Below are positions 36,430 through 45,333 of a stretch of DNA of 64,000 nt, one piece after another. How positions within the stretch are numbered: the first letter of the stretch is position 1; each line of letters starts with the position of its first letter. The translations under genes were made by a program, and so were the position numbers. Origin of the DNA: Flavobacteriales bacterium (GTDB lineage: Bacteria; Bacteroidota; Bacteroidia; CAIKAF01). The stretch covers positions 1 to 64,000 of the forward strand of contig JAKRSD010000028.1 of assembly GCA_022402535.1 (NCBI GenBank). Direction: 5' to 3'. The notes under the pieces were generated by a model that was not told where the DNA came from, did no database searches, and saw only the letters and a list, made by a program, of their open reading frames with translations.

Positions 36430-37145
36430 TGAAGAAAGCCCTTTCCATACTTTCACTTACTGCTTTTATCTTGTTTTCCACAAGTTGCAGAAGGGAAGTG
36501 GTGGAAGCTTCGGATAAAGGCTTTGCGTATTATCCTTCGCAATCCGGATTTTGGTGGGAGTTTGATGTGGACAGTATATTTTACAACGATTTCACGGGCG
36601 ATACCCTGTCCAAATCATACATACTTCGCGAAGAGTTTATTTCTGATTTTGTTTCTCAGGACAGCATTCCTGCCGTGAGAATTGAGCGTTATACGCGCCC
36701 CTCTGAAAATGATAATTGGCAGGGGCCCAGAGTCTGGTGGACATACAAAACGGCTACTTATGCCGTGAAAGTGGAAGAAAACATTCCTTATGTAAAACTG
36801 ATTTTTCCTCTGAAAAATGGAGAAACCTGGAATGGAAACAACCTAAATTTTCAATCGGCAATAACTTACCGTTATGTTTCTGTGCATGAGCCCTATACCT
36901 TAAACGGAAATGCGTTTGACAGCACGGTAACCGTTTTACAGCGCGATAATGAAAACCTGCTCGAAAAACAATTTTATCGCGAAAGGTTTGCTCGCAATGT
37001 GGGCATGATTGAAAAGGAAATAATTGATATCCGCGGATTTATCGACTCTGATAATGTGCCCGATACGCTGGCCAAACCGATTTTGAATCGAATAAAATCG
37101 GGTGTGGTTTATCGCCAGAAAATCAGAAATTGGGGCGCTTTATAA
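36429..37145 (+). CDS. lipoprotein of unknown function (tandem paralogue 2)
   Basis: 238 residues with the lipobox STSC. The mature opening YYPSQSGFWWEFDVDSIFYND matches the preceding protein, and so does the end (RIKSGVVYRQK), although overall identity looks low. The two probably arose by tandem duplication and are translated together. The function is unknown; they resemble envelope lipoproteins that are common in this phylum. It converges on the ABC exporter gene. Confidence 0.6.
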   Translation: MKKALSILSLTAFILFSTSCRREVVEASDKGFAYYPSQSGFWWEFDVDSIFYNDFTGDTLSKSYILREEFISDFVSQDSIPAVRIERYTRPSENDNWQGPRVWWTYKTATYAVKVEENIPYVKLIFPLKNGETWNGNNLNFQSAITYRYVSVHEPYTLNGNAFDSTVTVLQRDNENLLEKQFYRERFARNVGMIEKEIIDIRGFIDSDNVPDTLAKPILNRIKSGVVYRQKIRNWGAL

Positions 37146-37158
37146 AAGCTTACTTTTT

Positions 37159-39024
37159 TTAAACGGTATCCGGTTCGCTTTGCAGGCGGGCAATCCGTGC
37201 GTAATATCCGTTGTTGTTCATCAGTTCATCGTGGGTTCCATATTCCGAAACCTGTCCACCGTCCAACACCAAAATCTGGTCGCAACGCTTCAATGTGCCC
37301 ACTTTATGGCTGATGAGCAGGGTAGTTTTTCCCTGCGAAGCAGAAAGCATATAATTCAGGATATTGTCTTCTGTTTCGGCATCCACGGCGCTCAGGCAAT
37401 CATCAAACAACAAAATAGGCGGGTTGTTAATGAGCGCTCGGGCTATGGAAATACGCTGTTTTTGACCGCCCGAAAGCTTCACGCCCCGTTCGCCGATTTT
37501 GGTGTCAAACTTTTCTTTAAAGTCCATGATGTTATGATACACCCCGGCTTGTCTGGCCGCATTTTCCCAGTCTTCGGCCTCTACTTTTTTATGAGTTCCG
37601 AAGGCTATGTTTTCTGAAATTTTATCACTGAAAAGCATCACTTCCTGAGGCACATATCCGATACTTCGGCGCAGATGAAACAGATCCATATTTCGAATAT
37701 CCACTCCGTCCAATTCAATACTTCCCGAATCGGCATCATACAAACGGCAGATAAGGGCCGCTATGGTAGATTTTCCGGAACCTGTACTGCCCGTTATGCC
37801 CAGCGTTTTTCCTTTTTCAATTTGGAAAGAGATATTTTTCAGTGCCTGAATACCCGTATCCGGATAGGTGAATGTTACTTTTTTGAGTTCAATATCTCCC
37901 TTTATTTCAGGTTTGATGGCTTCAGGGGCGGATACAATTTCGGGTTTAGTCTGCAAAAATTCATTAATTCTGTCCTGAGAGGCAGCCGCCTGCTGCACAA
38001 TGCTGCTCACCCATCCCACGCTGGCAACGGGCCAGGTAAGCAGGTTTACGTAAATGATAAATTCTCCGATAACTCCCGGATTCAGCCTTCCGGCTATTAC
38101 TTCATTTCCGCCGGCATACACCGTGATAATGGTGCTGAGGCCGATTAAAAAAAGAATTACCGGAAAAAACAAAGCATCGTACTTTATCAGATTGAGCCCG
38201 GCGTCTTTATATTCTTCACTTCTGCGGTTAAAAATTCCCGCAAAAAACCGACTGCGGTTATAGCTTTTAATCACCCGGATTCCCGAAAACATTTCTTGCG
38301 CCAGCGAGGATAAACCGGATAGTTTGGCCTGGGCAATGCTGCTGCTTTTTAATACTTTGCTGTTGATGTAATAAATCATCACGGCCATTACGGGCATGGG
38401 CAGCAGTACATATAAGGTGAGCATGGGACTCACGGTAATCATTCCGTTTATTACCAGAATAATCATTACCAACAGGTTCACGGTGTACATCAGGGCGGGC
38501 CCCACATACATACGCACTTTGCTTACATCTTCGCCGATACGGGTCATCAGGTCGCCCGTGTTATTTCGTTTAAAGAAGGCCTGATCCAGTTTTTGGTAGT
38601 GTTTATAAATATCGTTTTTCAGGTCAAACTCAATATGGCGGCTCATTACCACCAGCGTTTGCCGCATAAAAAACATAAAAATCCCTTTGATGAGTGCCAA
38701 GATAAGGTATATGGCCGCTAAAGCACCCACGGCTTTCAGCGTAAAAAGATAATACTCCTCCTGCATGGAAAATCCGCCGGCAACTCTATATATCACCAGT
38801 GTTTCCACAATCAGGTCAAGGGCATATCCCACAATTTTGGCAGGATATACGGCAAAAAAGTTGGAAATAACCGTGAGAACGATACCCGGTATCAGATAGC
38901 GTTTGTATTGTAAAAAGTACCGGTTCAGGTATTTGAGGCGTCCCAAGTTTTGTAGTTCCTTCCTTATTAATTTTCTATATTTGCACCGCTCAAATTCGCG
39001 GCAACGCGTTGGCAAAAGTAACAT
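37159..39024 (-). CDS. ABC exporter, fused membrane and ATPase domains (MsbA/multidrug type)
   Basis: 621 residues from the ATG, or 595 from a TTG at 38946, which fits the usual family start better. Six membrane helices occupy about residues 45-330. The ATPase domain has Walker A GSTGSGKSTIA, signature LSGGQKQRISIARAL, Walker B ILLFDDCLSAVD and the switch His in LISHKVG. Asp in DDCLSA takes the place of the usual Glu after the Walker B Asp-x-Cys; I see DDCLSAVDAETE, so the catalytic glutamate is replaced by Asp. The homodimer or heterodimer exports lipid or drugs through the inner membrane. The N-terminus is uncertain. Confidence 0.85.
   Translation of the reverse strand: MLLLPTRCREFERCKYRKLIRKELQNLGRLKYLNRYFLQYKRYLIPGIVLTVISNFFAVYPAKIVGYALDLIVETLVIYRVAGGFSMQEEYYLFTLKAVGALAAIYLILALIKGIFMFFMRQTLVVMSRHIEFDLKNDIYKHYQKLDQAFFKRNNTGDLMTRIGEDVSKVRMYVGPALMYTVNLLVMIILVINGMITVSPMLTLYVLLPMPVMAVMIYYINSKVLKSSSIAQAKLSGLSSLAQEMFSGIRVIKSYNRSRFFAGIFNRRSEEYKDAGLNLIKYDALFFPVILFLIGLSTIITVYAGGNEVIAGRLNPGVIGEFIIYVNLLTWPVASVGWVSSIVQQAAASQDRINEFLQTKPEIVSAPEAIKPEIKGDIELKKVTFTYPDTGIQALKNISFQIEKGKTLGITGSTGSGKSTIAALICRLYDADSGSIELDGVDIRNMDLFHLRRSIGYVPQEVMLFSDKISENIAFGTHKKVEAEDWENAARQAGVYHNIMDFKEKFDTKIGERGVKLSGGQKQRISIARALINNPPILLFDDCLSAVDAETEDNILNYMLSASQGKTTLLISHKVGTLKRCDQILVLDGGQVSEYGTHDELMNNNGYYARIARLQSEPDTV
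38976..38983 (+). promoter_or_regulatory. TAnnTTTG -7 box upstream of leucine dehydrogenase
   Basis: TATATTTG, 56 bp before the ATG at 39040. A TTTG at 38949-38952 is 23 bp away, too far for the standard -33. Confidence 0.4.
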
Positions 39025-39039
39025 TTAAATTATCGACAT

Positions 39040-40155
39040 ATGTTGGCAGAGAACAGACTTTTAGATGAAAATACCCAGACCCCCGTATTAGGCACAATGA
39101 CAGAAATGGACCACGAGGAAGTTCTCTTTTGCCATGATAAAGCAACCGGACTAAAAGCCATTATTGCCGTTCATAACACTATTCTAGGTCCTGCCTTGGG
39201 CGGAACCCGCATGTGGACTTACGCCTCCGAATCTGACGCTATTACCGATGTACTTCGTCTTTCAAGAGGTATGACCTATAAAGCGGCTGCCGCAGGTTTA
39301 AATCTGGGTGGTGGAAAAGCCGTAATCATCGGTGATGCCCGTACCCAGAAAACCGAAGCCAAGATGCGCCGTTTCGGTCAATTTGTGAATGATTTAGGTG
39401 GAAAATATTACACTGCCGAGGATGTGGGCATGACCTCCCGCGATATGGAATTGATTGGCATGCATACAAAATATGTAACCGGTTTGCCTGAATATTTGGG
39501 TGGTTCCGGAAATCCATCTCCCGTTACCGCATTTGGTGTTTATGTGGGAATGAAGGCTTCTGCAAAGTTTGCCTTCGGAACCGATAATCTTCAAGGAAAA
39601 AAAGTGGCAGTTCAGGGATGCGGAAGCGTAGGTCAGGCACTGATTAATTATTTGGTGAAAGAAGGTGCCCAGGTGTTTGTGAATGATATTTTCGAAGATA
39701 AAATTGCCGAAACTACCGCTAAATATGGCGTGCAGGCTATCACTACGGAAGATTTGTTCAACGGTTCGTTTGATGTCTATGCCCCCTGTGCGCTGGGTGC
39801 TACCGTGAATGATGAAACATTAAACACCATGAATGTTTCTGTCATTGCCGGAGCGGCAAACAACCAACTGGCAGATGAACTAAAACATAGTGCCCGAATC
39901 AAAGAAAAGGGCATTGTATATGCGCCTGATTTTGTAATCAATGCCGGTGGGCTTATCAATGTATATGCCGAATATCTGGGCAATTACAATCAAAAATCGG
40001 CCATGGAAAAAACCGAAAATATTTATTCTGTTATTCTTGAAGTGCTAAACAACGCATCTGAAAATAATATTACATCGTTAGAAGCCGCTAAAAATCTGGC
40101 AGAAAACCGTATCCAACAAATGGCAGCACTTAAACTTCCTTATTCAGGATGCTAA
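39040..40155 (+). CDS. leucine dehydrogenase / Glu-Leu-Phe-Val dehydrogenase family
   Basis: 371 residues, the length of leucine or valine dehydrogenases. The substrate site GPALGGTRMW and catalytic Lys in GLNLGGGKAVIIGD lie near residues 50-100. The NAD-binding domain starts at VAVQGCGSVGQALI near 190. The enzyme oxidatively deaminates branched-chain amino acids, linking to keto acids for iso-fatty acids, which are typical of Bacteroidota. The stop overlaps the nusB start by 7 bp. Confidence 0.9.
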   Translation: MLAENRLLDENTQTPVLGTMTEMDHEEVLFCHDKATGLKAIIAVHNTILGPALGGTRMWTYASESDAITDVLRLSRGMTYKAAAAGLNLGGGKAVIIGDARTQKTEAKMRRFGQFVNDLGGKYYTAEDVGMTSRDMELIGMHTKYVTGLPEYLGGSGNPSPVTAFGVYVGMKASAKFAFGTDNLQGKKVAVQGCGSVGQALINYLVKEGAQVFVNDIFEDKIAETTAKYGVQAITTEDLFNGSFDVYAPCALGATVNDETLNTMNVSVIAGAANNQLADELKHSARIKEKGIVYAPDFVINAGGLINVYAEYLGNYNQKSAMEKTENIYSVILEVLNNASENNITSLEAAKNLAENRIQQMAALKLPYSGC

Positions 40156-41093
40156 ACAGAAGAGTTCTTCGCATAAAAGTAATGCAGGCTTTATATGGGT
40201 TTTTCCAATCGGGAAACTCGGATTTGGCTGTATCTGAAAAAAACATGTTCCGTACGTTGGAACGTATTTACGATTTGTATCTGCTTCAATTCCTGTTATT
40301 GGCCGATATTCATCGCGTAGCCCTTAAGGACCGCGAGGATGCCCAAAAGAAATATTTTCCCGATGAGGAAGATTTAATGAAAACCACTCCCTTTACGGAA
40401 AACCCCATTTTTGAAGCCATTGAAAACAGCGAACAGCTCAATAAATTGGTAAACAACCGGAAACTTGGATGGGGAAAATACCCTGAATTGGCTGAAAAAC
40501 TGTTTCGGAAAATCAAGCAGATGCCCGAATACAAGCAGTATATCCATACTCCCGATGTAAATATTCAAAAACATAAAGATTATCTGCGCGATCTGGTGAA
40601 ACAAGTGCTGTGGAACGAAGAATACCTGCATTCAATTTACGAAGAAGAAAATATCCATTGGGGCGATGATATTGATTTAGTGAACATCACGCTTTTGAAA
40701 GCGATTGAAGGGTTTAATACGGAGAGAGGCATACAACTTTCGGCTTTGTACAAAGACGAAAAAGAAGATAAAGATTTTGTGAGCCGCCTGTTCAGAAAAT
40801 GTATTCTCGACAATGAGGAACTCAACGACATCATTACACCCAACACGCAAAACTGGGAAGCGGAACGGATTGCTTACATGGATTTATTGCTGATGAAGAT
40901 GGCGGTTTGCGAAATGAAGGAATTCCCTTCTATACCCGTAAAAGTGTCGCTGAATGAGTATATTGAAATATCCAAACTATTCAGCACACCCAAGAGTAAT
41001 TCGTTCATAAACGGAATTTTAGATAAAATTGCCCTGCAGCTGAAAGCCCAGGGTGCTATTAAAAAAACAGGCAGAGGACTTATTGAAAATTAA
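40149..41093 (+). CDS. nusB: transcription antitermination factor NusB, long form
   Basis: 314 residues, about twice the length of Escherichia coli NusB. The conserved NusB fold is in the C-terminal half, with RIAYMDLLLMKMAVCEM and VKVSLNEYIEISKLFSTPKSNSFINGILD as hallmark. The N-terminal half (VLRIKVMQALYGFFQ onward) is also NusB-like and helical, as in other Bacteroidota. It binds boxA RNA with NusE during rRNA transcription. It belongs to the leucine dehydrogenase-nusB-DUF1573-yajC operon. Confidence 0.88.
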   Translation: MLNRRVLRIKVMQALYGFFQSGNSDLAVSEKNMFRTLERIYDLYLLQFLLLADIHRVALKDREDAQKKYFPDEEDLMKTTPFTENPIFEAIENSEQLNKLVNNRKLGWGKYPELAEKLFRKIKQMPEYKQYIHTPDVNIQKHKDYLRDLVKQVLWNEEYLHSIYEEENIHWGDDIDLVNITLLKAIEGFNTERGIQLSALYKDEKEDKDFVSRLFRKCILDNEELNDIITPNTQNWEAERIAYMDLLLMKMAVCEMKEFPSIPVKVSLNEYIEISKLFSTPKSNSFINGILDKIALQLKAQGAIKKTGRGLIEN

Positions 41094-41100
41094 ATAGAAA

Positions 41101-41538
41101 ATGAAAAAGGTGTTATTCTGGGTATTTATTTCGGGTTTGGTAGCCTGTGGATCTAAGGATTCAGTGAATACCGATTTGGTAAATAATCCGGCCACGGCTT
41201 CGGGCGAAGTAAAAAATGGAAACCTGCCCGAATTTGAGTTTGAATCTACAGAGTTCGATTTTGGAACCATTGTGGAAGGACAGAAAGTTAAGCACGTTTT
41301 TAAATTTAAAAATGTGGGCAAAGCCGATCTGGTGATTTCCGATGCCAAAGGCTCCTGTGGATGTACCATTCCCCAATATCCCGAAAAACCTATTCCTCCC
41401 GGAGGAAAAGGGGAGATTGAAGTGGAATTCAACAGCAGCAAAAAACAGGGAGATCAAAACAAAACCGTAACGCTGTATGCCAACACTTCGCCTACCGAAT
41501 TTGTATTACGGGTGAAGGGTTTTGTAAAAGAAGGATAA
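41101..41538 (+). CDS. DUF1573-domain lipoprotein
   Basis: 145 residues. The lipobox is LVACG. The DUF1573 domain (about 40-145) shows FDFGTIVEGQKVKHVFKFKN, then SCGCTIPQYP with the two conserved cysteines, and ends with a strand typical of an ASH-like immunoglobulin fold. It is probably periplasmic. DUF1573 genes lie directly before yajC in many Bacteroidota, suggesting a link with envelope or secretion quality control, although no function is proven. Confidence 0.85.
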   Translation: MKKVLFWVFISGLVACGSKDSVNTDLVNNPATASGEVKNGNLPEFEFESTEFDFGTIVEGQKVKHVFKFKNVGKADLVISDAKGSCGCTIPQYPEKPIPPGGKGEIEVEFNSSKKQGDQNKTVTLYANTSPTEFVLRVKGFVKEG

Positions 41539-41558
41539 ACAGTTAACAACAAATAATA

Positions 41559-41888
41559 ATGATACATCAGATTTTAATGCTCGGCGGACCTGCCGACGGC
41601 CAAGAGGCCAATCCTATCATGCAGTTTGCACCTCTGGTGCTCATTATGATCGTTTTTTACTTTTTCATGATTCGTCCGCAGATGAAAAAAGCGAAAGAGC
41701 AGAAAAAATTCAGAGAGAATTTAAAAGAAGGGGATTCTGTGATCACTATCGGAGGAATTCACGGTAAAATCGTGAAACTGGAAGAAACCACCGTTACCCT
41801 GGAAATGATTGATAAGTCTAAAATCAAATTTGAGCGTTCGGCGTTAGTGCCTGATTCTTCAGCTACTTTGGCTAATCAAACCAAATAA
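41559..41888 (+). CDS. yajC: preprotein translocase subunit YajC
   Basis: 109 residues with one membrane helix (about 24-42), followed by the family motif FMIRPQMKKAKEQKKFRENL and a small cytoplasmic domain (GDSVITIGGIHGKIV). YajC associates with SecDF and the Sec translocon. It is the last gene of the operon and is followed by a strong terminator. Confidence 0.95.
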   Translation: MIHQILMLGGPADGQEANPIMQFAPLVLIMIVFYFFMIRPQMKKAKEQKKFRENLKEGDSVITIGGIHGKIVKLEETTVTLEMIDKSKIKFERSALVPDSSATLANQTK

Positions 41889-41908
41889 ATTTCTTCATAG
41901 AAGATGAC

Positions 41909-41940
41909 AAAGCCGGATTCTCAGTGAGTCCGGCTTTTTT
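41909..41940 (+). terminator. intrinsic terminator after yajC
   Basis: AAAGCCGGA and TCCGGCTTT form a nine-base stem around an 11-base loop, with a run of T residues after it. It lies 20 bp past the yajC stop. Confidence 0.9.
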
Positions 41941-41972
41941 TATAACAGATATATTAATTTGTACAATCAGAA

Positions 41973-42455
41973 TTAAAATCCTCTTCCCCAAAATTCACCT
42001 TCGGTAATCACGATGGTAGAATCGTTGAGCGGGTTTTTTGCAGTGCCCGAAAATGTGCCCCTTGCCGATTTTACGGAAGGTAAATCTTTCAGTTCATCAA
42101 CATTCAGTTCACCTGAAGTACCGGTTATAGTAGATCCGATATTGAACAAACCATTGTATTGAAACACATTGGAAGGAGTTGTAAGATTAAAATTACCGGG
42201 GGCGGTAACTCCATTAACCGTAACCAATAAGGCACTTCCGTTTTCATGTTCGGCACCGATGTATAATTGACCACCACTCGTAACGGATGCTGTTCCTTCA
42301 TCTTTTCTTGATTCCCAAAGCTGACCGTTTATTTTCATTCTTACCAGTACCTTGTCATCCGGCCCCAAGATGCCGTTTCCGTTATCACCCTCATCAGAAC
42401 AGCCGAAAAACATAGTAAGTGTGATAGTTGCAGCGAGTATTTTTATCTTGTTCAT
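41973..42455 (-). CDS. lipoprotein of unknown function (DUF6252-like)
   Basis: 160 residues. The signal ends MFFGC with an acidic DEGDNGNG linker. The mature domain begins VRMKINGQLWES and is beta-rich, resembling small Bacteroidota lipoproteins of the DUF6252 type, in which a Trp-containing NGxxW motif starts the fold. It has no enzyme motif. A TAAAAATTTG-like box (minus-strand TATTTTTG at 42472-42479) lies 17 bp before the start, partly inside a terminator of the upstream gene. Confidence 0.6.
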   Translation of the reverse strand: MNKIKILAATITLTMFFGCSDEGDNGNGILGPDDKVLVRMKINGQLWESRKDEGTASVTSGGQLYIGAEHENGSALLVTVNGVTAPGNFNLTTPSNVFQYNGLFNIGSTITGTSGELNVDELKDLPSVKSARGTFSGTAKNPLNDSTIVITEGEFWGRGF

Positions 42456-42471
42456 GATTATTAATTTGATA

Positions 42472-42510
42472 CAAAAATAAAAGCCGTAACCATTCGGAAT
42501 ACGGCTTTTG
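42472..42510 (-). terminator. intrinsic terminator after the TsaC/YciO-family gene
   Basis: Minus-strand AAAAGCCGTA and TACGGCTTTT form a perfect ten-base stem followed by ATTTTTG. It lies 20 bp past the gene's stop. Confidence 0.8.
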
Positions 42511-42529
42511 AAAAATAGTTAATTAATTA

Positions 42530-43171
42530 TCAGGCCATTTCGTCTTCCAGCATTTCCATTCCCAGTCCTTCGCGGATTACGGTAATTTCTTCGCCGGTAC
42601 AGTCTACCACGGTGCTGGGTTCATTGTTTCCAAATCCACCGTCAATCATCAGGTCCACTTTGTTTTCAAAACGATTGTAAATCAATTCCGGATCGGTGGT
42701 GTACTCTACCACGGAATCATCATCATGGACAGAAGTGGAAAGCATAGGATTGCCCAATGATCTAACCAAAGCCTGAGAAATACGGTTATCAGGAATACGC
42801 AGTCCTATGGTTTTTTTCTTGTATCCAAAAATGGAAGGTACCAATCCGTTGGCATTCAAGATAAAGGTGAATGGTCCCGGCAGGTAGCGGTTCAGTGCTT
42901 TGAACACCTGATTATCCATAGGCTTAGTGTATTTTCCGATCAGTTTGATGTCGGAAAAAATGAATGAAAAATTGGCTTTGTCTAAGTCAATACCTTTCAG
43001 TTCACACAATTTTTTTACAGCGTCGGGGTTGTGTGCATCGCACCCGAAGGCATACACGGTGTCGGTAGGGTAAATAATTACGCCTCCGTCCTTAAGCACA
43101 TCCGTAATTTTCTGAATTTGCGCATCGCTCGGATGCAGAGAATTGAGTTTTAGTAGCATGGCTTTTACCAT
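42530..43171 (-). CDS. L-threonylcarbamoyladenylate synthase family protein (TsaC/YciO/Sua5)
   Basis: 213 residues. The YrdC fold is marked by GGVIIYPTDTVYAFGCDA near residues 30-48, then KANFSFIF and LPGPFTFILNAN near 95-105, and TIGLRIPDN near 118. TsaC makes the threonylcarbamoyl adenylate used for t6A in tRNA; YciO paralogues share the fold but are far less active. TDTVYAFGCD differs slightly from the TsaC TDTVYGLAC, so YciO-type assignment is possible. The N-terminal extension is short. Confidence 0.8.
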   Translation of the reverse strand: MVKAMLLKLNSLHPSDAQIQKITDVLKDGGVIIYPTDTVYAFGCDAHNPDAVKKLCELKGIDLDKANFSFIFSDIKLIGKYTKPMDNQVFKALNRYLPGPFTFILNANGLVPSIFGYKKKTIGLRIPDNRISQALVRSLGNPMLSTSVHDDDSVVEYTTDPELIYNRFENKVDLMIDGGFGNNEPSTVVDCTGEEITVIREGLGMEMLEDEMA

Positions 43172-43178
43172 TTAAGTT

Positions 43179-43199
43179 AAACAAAACCGCCAAGGGCGG
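43179..43199 (-). terminator. short terminator after the transaldolase gene
   Basis: CCGCC, CTT and GGCGG followed by TTTTGTTT on the minus strand, 28 bp past the stop. Confidence 0.65.
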
Positions 43200-43226
43200 A
43201 TATTTATGAACCGGGAATCCCTATGC

Positions 43227-43895
43227 TCAGGCCGTTTGTTTGGCGGCCGCTTTCGCGTGGTCTTCCAAAAATTTCTTTAATCCAATGTCGGTAAGCGGAT
43301 GGTTGAGCAGGGCCGTAATGGCGCTCAGCGGACAGGTAACCACATCGGCACCCGCTTCGGCACATTTAATAATATGTACAGGATGACGAACTGAAGCCGC
43401 CAATACCTGCGTAGCAAACCCGTATGTCTGATAGATATGTACAATCTGATCAATCAGCTCCATTCCGTCAAACGAAACATCATCTAAACGACCGATAAAC
43501 GGCGATACATAAGTAGCACCTGCTTTTGCGGCCAACAAGGCCTGCCCTGGAGAAAATACCAGCGTGCAGTTGGTTTTAATGCCTTTGTTTGAAAAATATT
43601 TAATGGCTTTGATTCCGTCTTTGGTCATAGGTACTTTCACGGTAATCTGCGGGTGAAGGGCTGCCAGTTTTTCGCCTTCGCGCACCATGCCGTCAAAATC
43701 GGTACTGATTACCTCTGCACTTACATCGCCATCCACAATTTCGCATATTTTCAGGTAGTGGGCAATCACATTTTCATCCCCGGCAATTCCTTCTTTGGCC
43801 ATGAGCGACGGATTGGTGGTAACTCCGTCTAATACGCCTAAGTCCTGTGCTTCTTTAATTTGATCCAGATTGGCCGTGTCGATAAAAAATTTCAT
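43227..43895 (-). CDS. transaldolase / fructose-6-phosphate aldolase
   Basis: 222 residues, the short type. [13 protein letters not shown] opens the barrel, [13 protein letters not shown] follows, and the Schiff-base lysine is Lys87 in VKVPMTKDG. The SFIGRLDD phosphate site is at about residue 130. Short transaldolases (TalC/MipB type) serve the pentose phosphate pathway or split fructose 6-phosphate; which activity dominates cannot be told. A single-gene unit. Confidence 0.92.
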   Translation of the reverse strand: MKFFIDTANLDQIKEAQDLGVLDGVTTNPSLMAKEGIAGDENVIAHYLKICEIVDGDVSAEVISTDFDGMVREGEKLAALHPQITVKVPMTKDGIKAIKYFSNKGIKTNCTLVFSPGQALLAAKAGATYVSPFIGRLDDVSFDGMELIDQIVHIYQTYGFATQVLAASVRHPVHIIKCAEAGADVVTCPLSAITALLNHPLTDIGLKKFLEDHAKAAAKQTA

Positions 43896-44232
43896 AAAAA
43901 TTTTGTAATTACTTGATTTAGTTTTTGTTAATCTATTTTTGTGGTATCAAAATTCACTTCTTAAATGTAGGACAACCGGGATTCACTTCCAAATTTTTGC
44001 TGCGAAATTTTAAACGAAACTTCTAAACGCATATTGAACAGGCACTTCTTAAAGTAAGGTTAAACTCATCTTAATGCCGAAAACTTGATTTTTTACAGTC
44101 TGAAAATTTTTGCATGAACCATTCGTAAAATTTGGAGCTGTCATTCAAAATAAAGTTTCCTATGAACAACTCTTTAATTACTTTTTCTGATAATTTAAAG
44201 AAATGTCTATATTGCGCCAAACATCTGTATTG
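43896..44232. other. 337 bp non-coding gap
   Basis: An AT-rich divergent region between transaldolase and the START-like gene. A TATATTGC sequence near 44207 is a possible weak -7 box for the START-like gene. I see no RNA gene, repeat or convincing ORF; the minus-strand open frame at 44071-44355 has no recognisable similarity. Confidence 0.5.
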
Positions 44233-44607
44233 ATGAAAAAAATAGAAATAGAATACCTGATACACTGCTCTCCGAAGCTTTTGTTTTCCATGATATCTAC
44301 CAGCAACGGCATGGCAGAATGGTTTGCCGATAAGGTGGAAGCCCGCCACGATCAATATTCATTTCATTGGGATGGTTCTGACCAAAACGCTACCCTGATT
44401 GCTTCTAAGGAAAATGAATTTGTTCGTTTTCAGTGGGAAGAAGATGAGGATACCGATTATTATTTTGAGTTTAAAATTGTGGTGGATTCTCTCACCAATG
44501 ATGTGGCCCTGGTAATCACGGATTTTTGTGAAGCCGATGAAGAAAACGAAACCATTTTGTTGTGGGACAGACAGGTAGCCGATCTTAAACATGCCATAGG
44601 CGCGTAA
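44233..44607 (+). CDS. START-like domain protein
   Basis: 124 residues from the ATG at 44233; an in-frame ATG at 44203 would add ten residues without family support. It matches the SRPBCC/START-like fold seen in Bacteroidota: KIEIEYLIHCSPKLLFSMIST at the N-terminus, then MAEWFADKVE, VRFQWEED and a long C-terminal helix. The fold binds a hydrophobic ligand, which is unknown here. The PAP2 gene follows after 3 bp, suggesting an operon. Confidence 0.7.
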   Translation: MKKIEIEYLIHCSPKLLFSMISTSNGMAEWFADKVEARHDQYSFHWDGSDQNATLIASKENEFVRFQWEEDEDTDYYFEFKIVVDSLTNDVALVITDFCEADEENETILLWDRQVADLKHAIGA

Positions 44608-44610
44608 TAC

Positions 44611-45234
44611 ATGCGTGTTCTTTTTCAAAGAACCGGCGGTTTTCTTATTCTCTGGTTGGTTTTTCTCTTGTTGGGAACTGTATTGATTTCTCTTTATGGA
44701 AAAACGGGTTTTCATATTCTGGTAAACCGCTATCAGCCTGAAACAACAGACACAATTTTTATTTGGATTACCCGATTGGGTGAAGGCTGGGGACTAGCTG
44801 CTGGATTTATATTTCTATTGTTTTACCATCGTAAATCGCTGTTGTTTTACTTTTCCTCGTGGGCTTTTTCGGTGCTGACGGTTCAATTTTTCAAAAAAGG
44901 ATTCTTTTCCAACATTCCGCGTCCGGCTTCCGTTTTTGCCGAGGATGGTCCCGTGCGGTTTGTAGAAGGAGTCAGCTATCGCCATTGGGAAAGTTTTCCG
45001 TCAGGGCATACGGCCGATGCTTTTTCGGTTTGTTTTGCTCTGGCATTAATCATGGGCAACACATATCGTTCGTCCTGGTGGTTTTTTCCTGCCTTTTTAA
45101 TAGCCTTTTCCAGAGTTTATCTATCTCAACATTTTCTACAGGATGTCTTGGCCGGTTCTTTGGTTTCGGTGCTTTGCACCTCACTTTGTTTTTTAATGTG
45201 GCATAAATGGAAACCCGGATTCTTGAATACGTGA
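44611..45234 (+). CDS. PAP2-family membrane phosphatase
   Basis: 207 residues with about six transmembrane helices. The three phosphatase motifs are complete: K-x6-RP (KKGFFSNIPRP, near residue 105), PSGH (SFPSGHTAD, near 131) and SR-x5-H-x3-D (SRVYLSQHFLQD, near 170). Such enzymes dephosphorylate phosphatidate, undecaprenyl pyrophosphate or lipid A on the periplasmic side. The substrate is not specified. It is co-transcribed with the START-like protein, which may supply or bind the lipid. Confidence 0.85.
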   Translation: MRVLFQRTGGFLILWLVFLLLGTVLISLYGKTGFHILVNRYQPETTDTIFIWITRLGEGWGLAAGFIFLLFYHRKSLLFYFSSWAFSVLTVQFFKKGFFSNIPRPASVFAEDGPVRFVEGVSYRHWESFPSGHTADAFSVCFALALIMGNTYRSSWWFFPAFLIAFSRVYLSQHFLQDVLAGSLVSVLCTSLCFLMWHKWKPGFLNT

Positions 45235-45295
45235 AGAATCACGTGAAACGGATTGTGCATTAGAAAATAGCTCAGGAGTTTTAGGAAGAATGATG

Positions 45296-45303
45296 TAAAT
45301 TTG
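45296..45303 (+). promoter_or_regulatory. TAnnTTTG -7 box upstream of the antitoxin gene
   Basis: TAAATTTG lies 30 bp before the ATG at 45334. No -33 box is seen. Confidence 0.4.
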
Positions 45304-45333
45304 ACAAAATCATTCAAAATAGAATTGTTCAAG

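Noticed and set aside
37102-37617. 171-codon open frame opposite the ABC exporter
   Set aside because: It overlaps the ATPase domain on the other strand, begins inside a lipoprotein gene and has no family likeness.
44071-44355. 94-codon minus-strand open frame in the gap before the START-like gene
   Set aside because: It overlaps the start of the START-like gene, has unusual composition and no recognisable motif.
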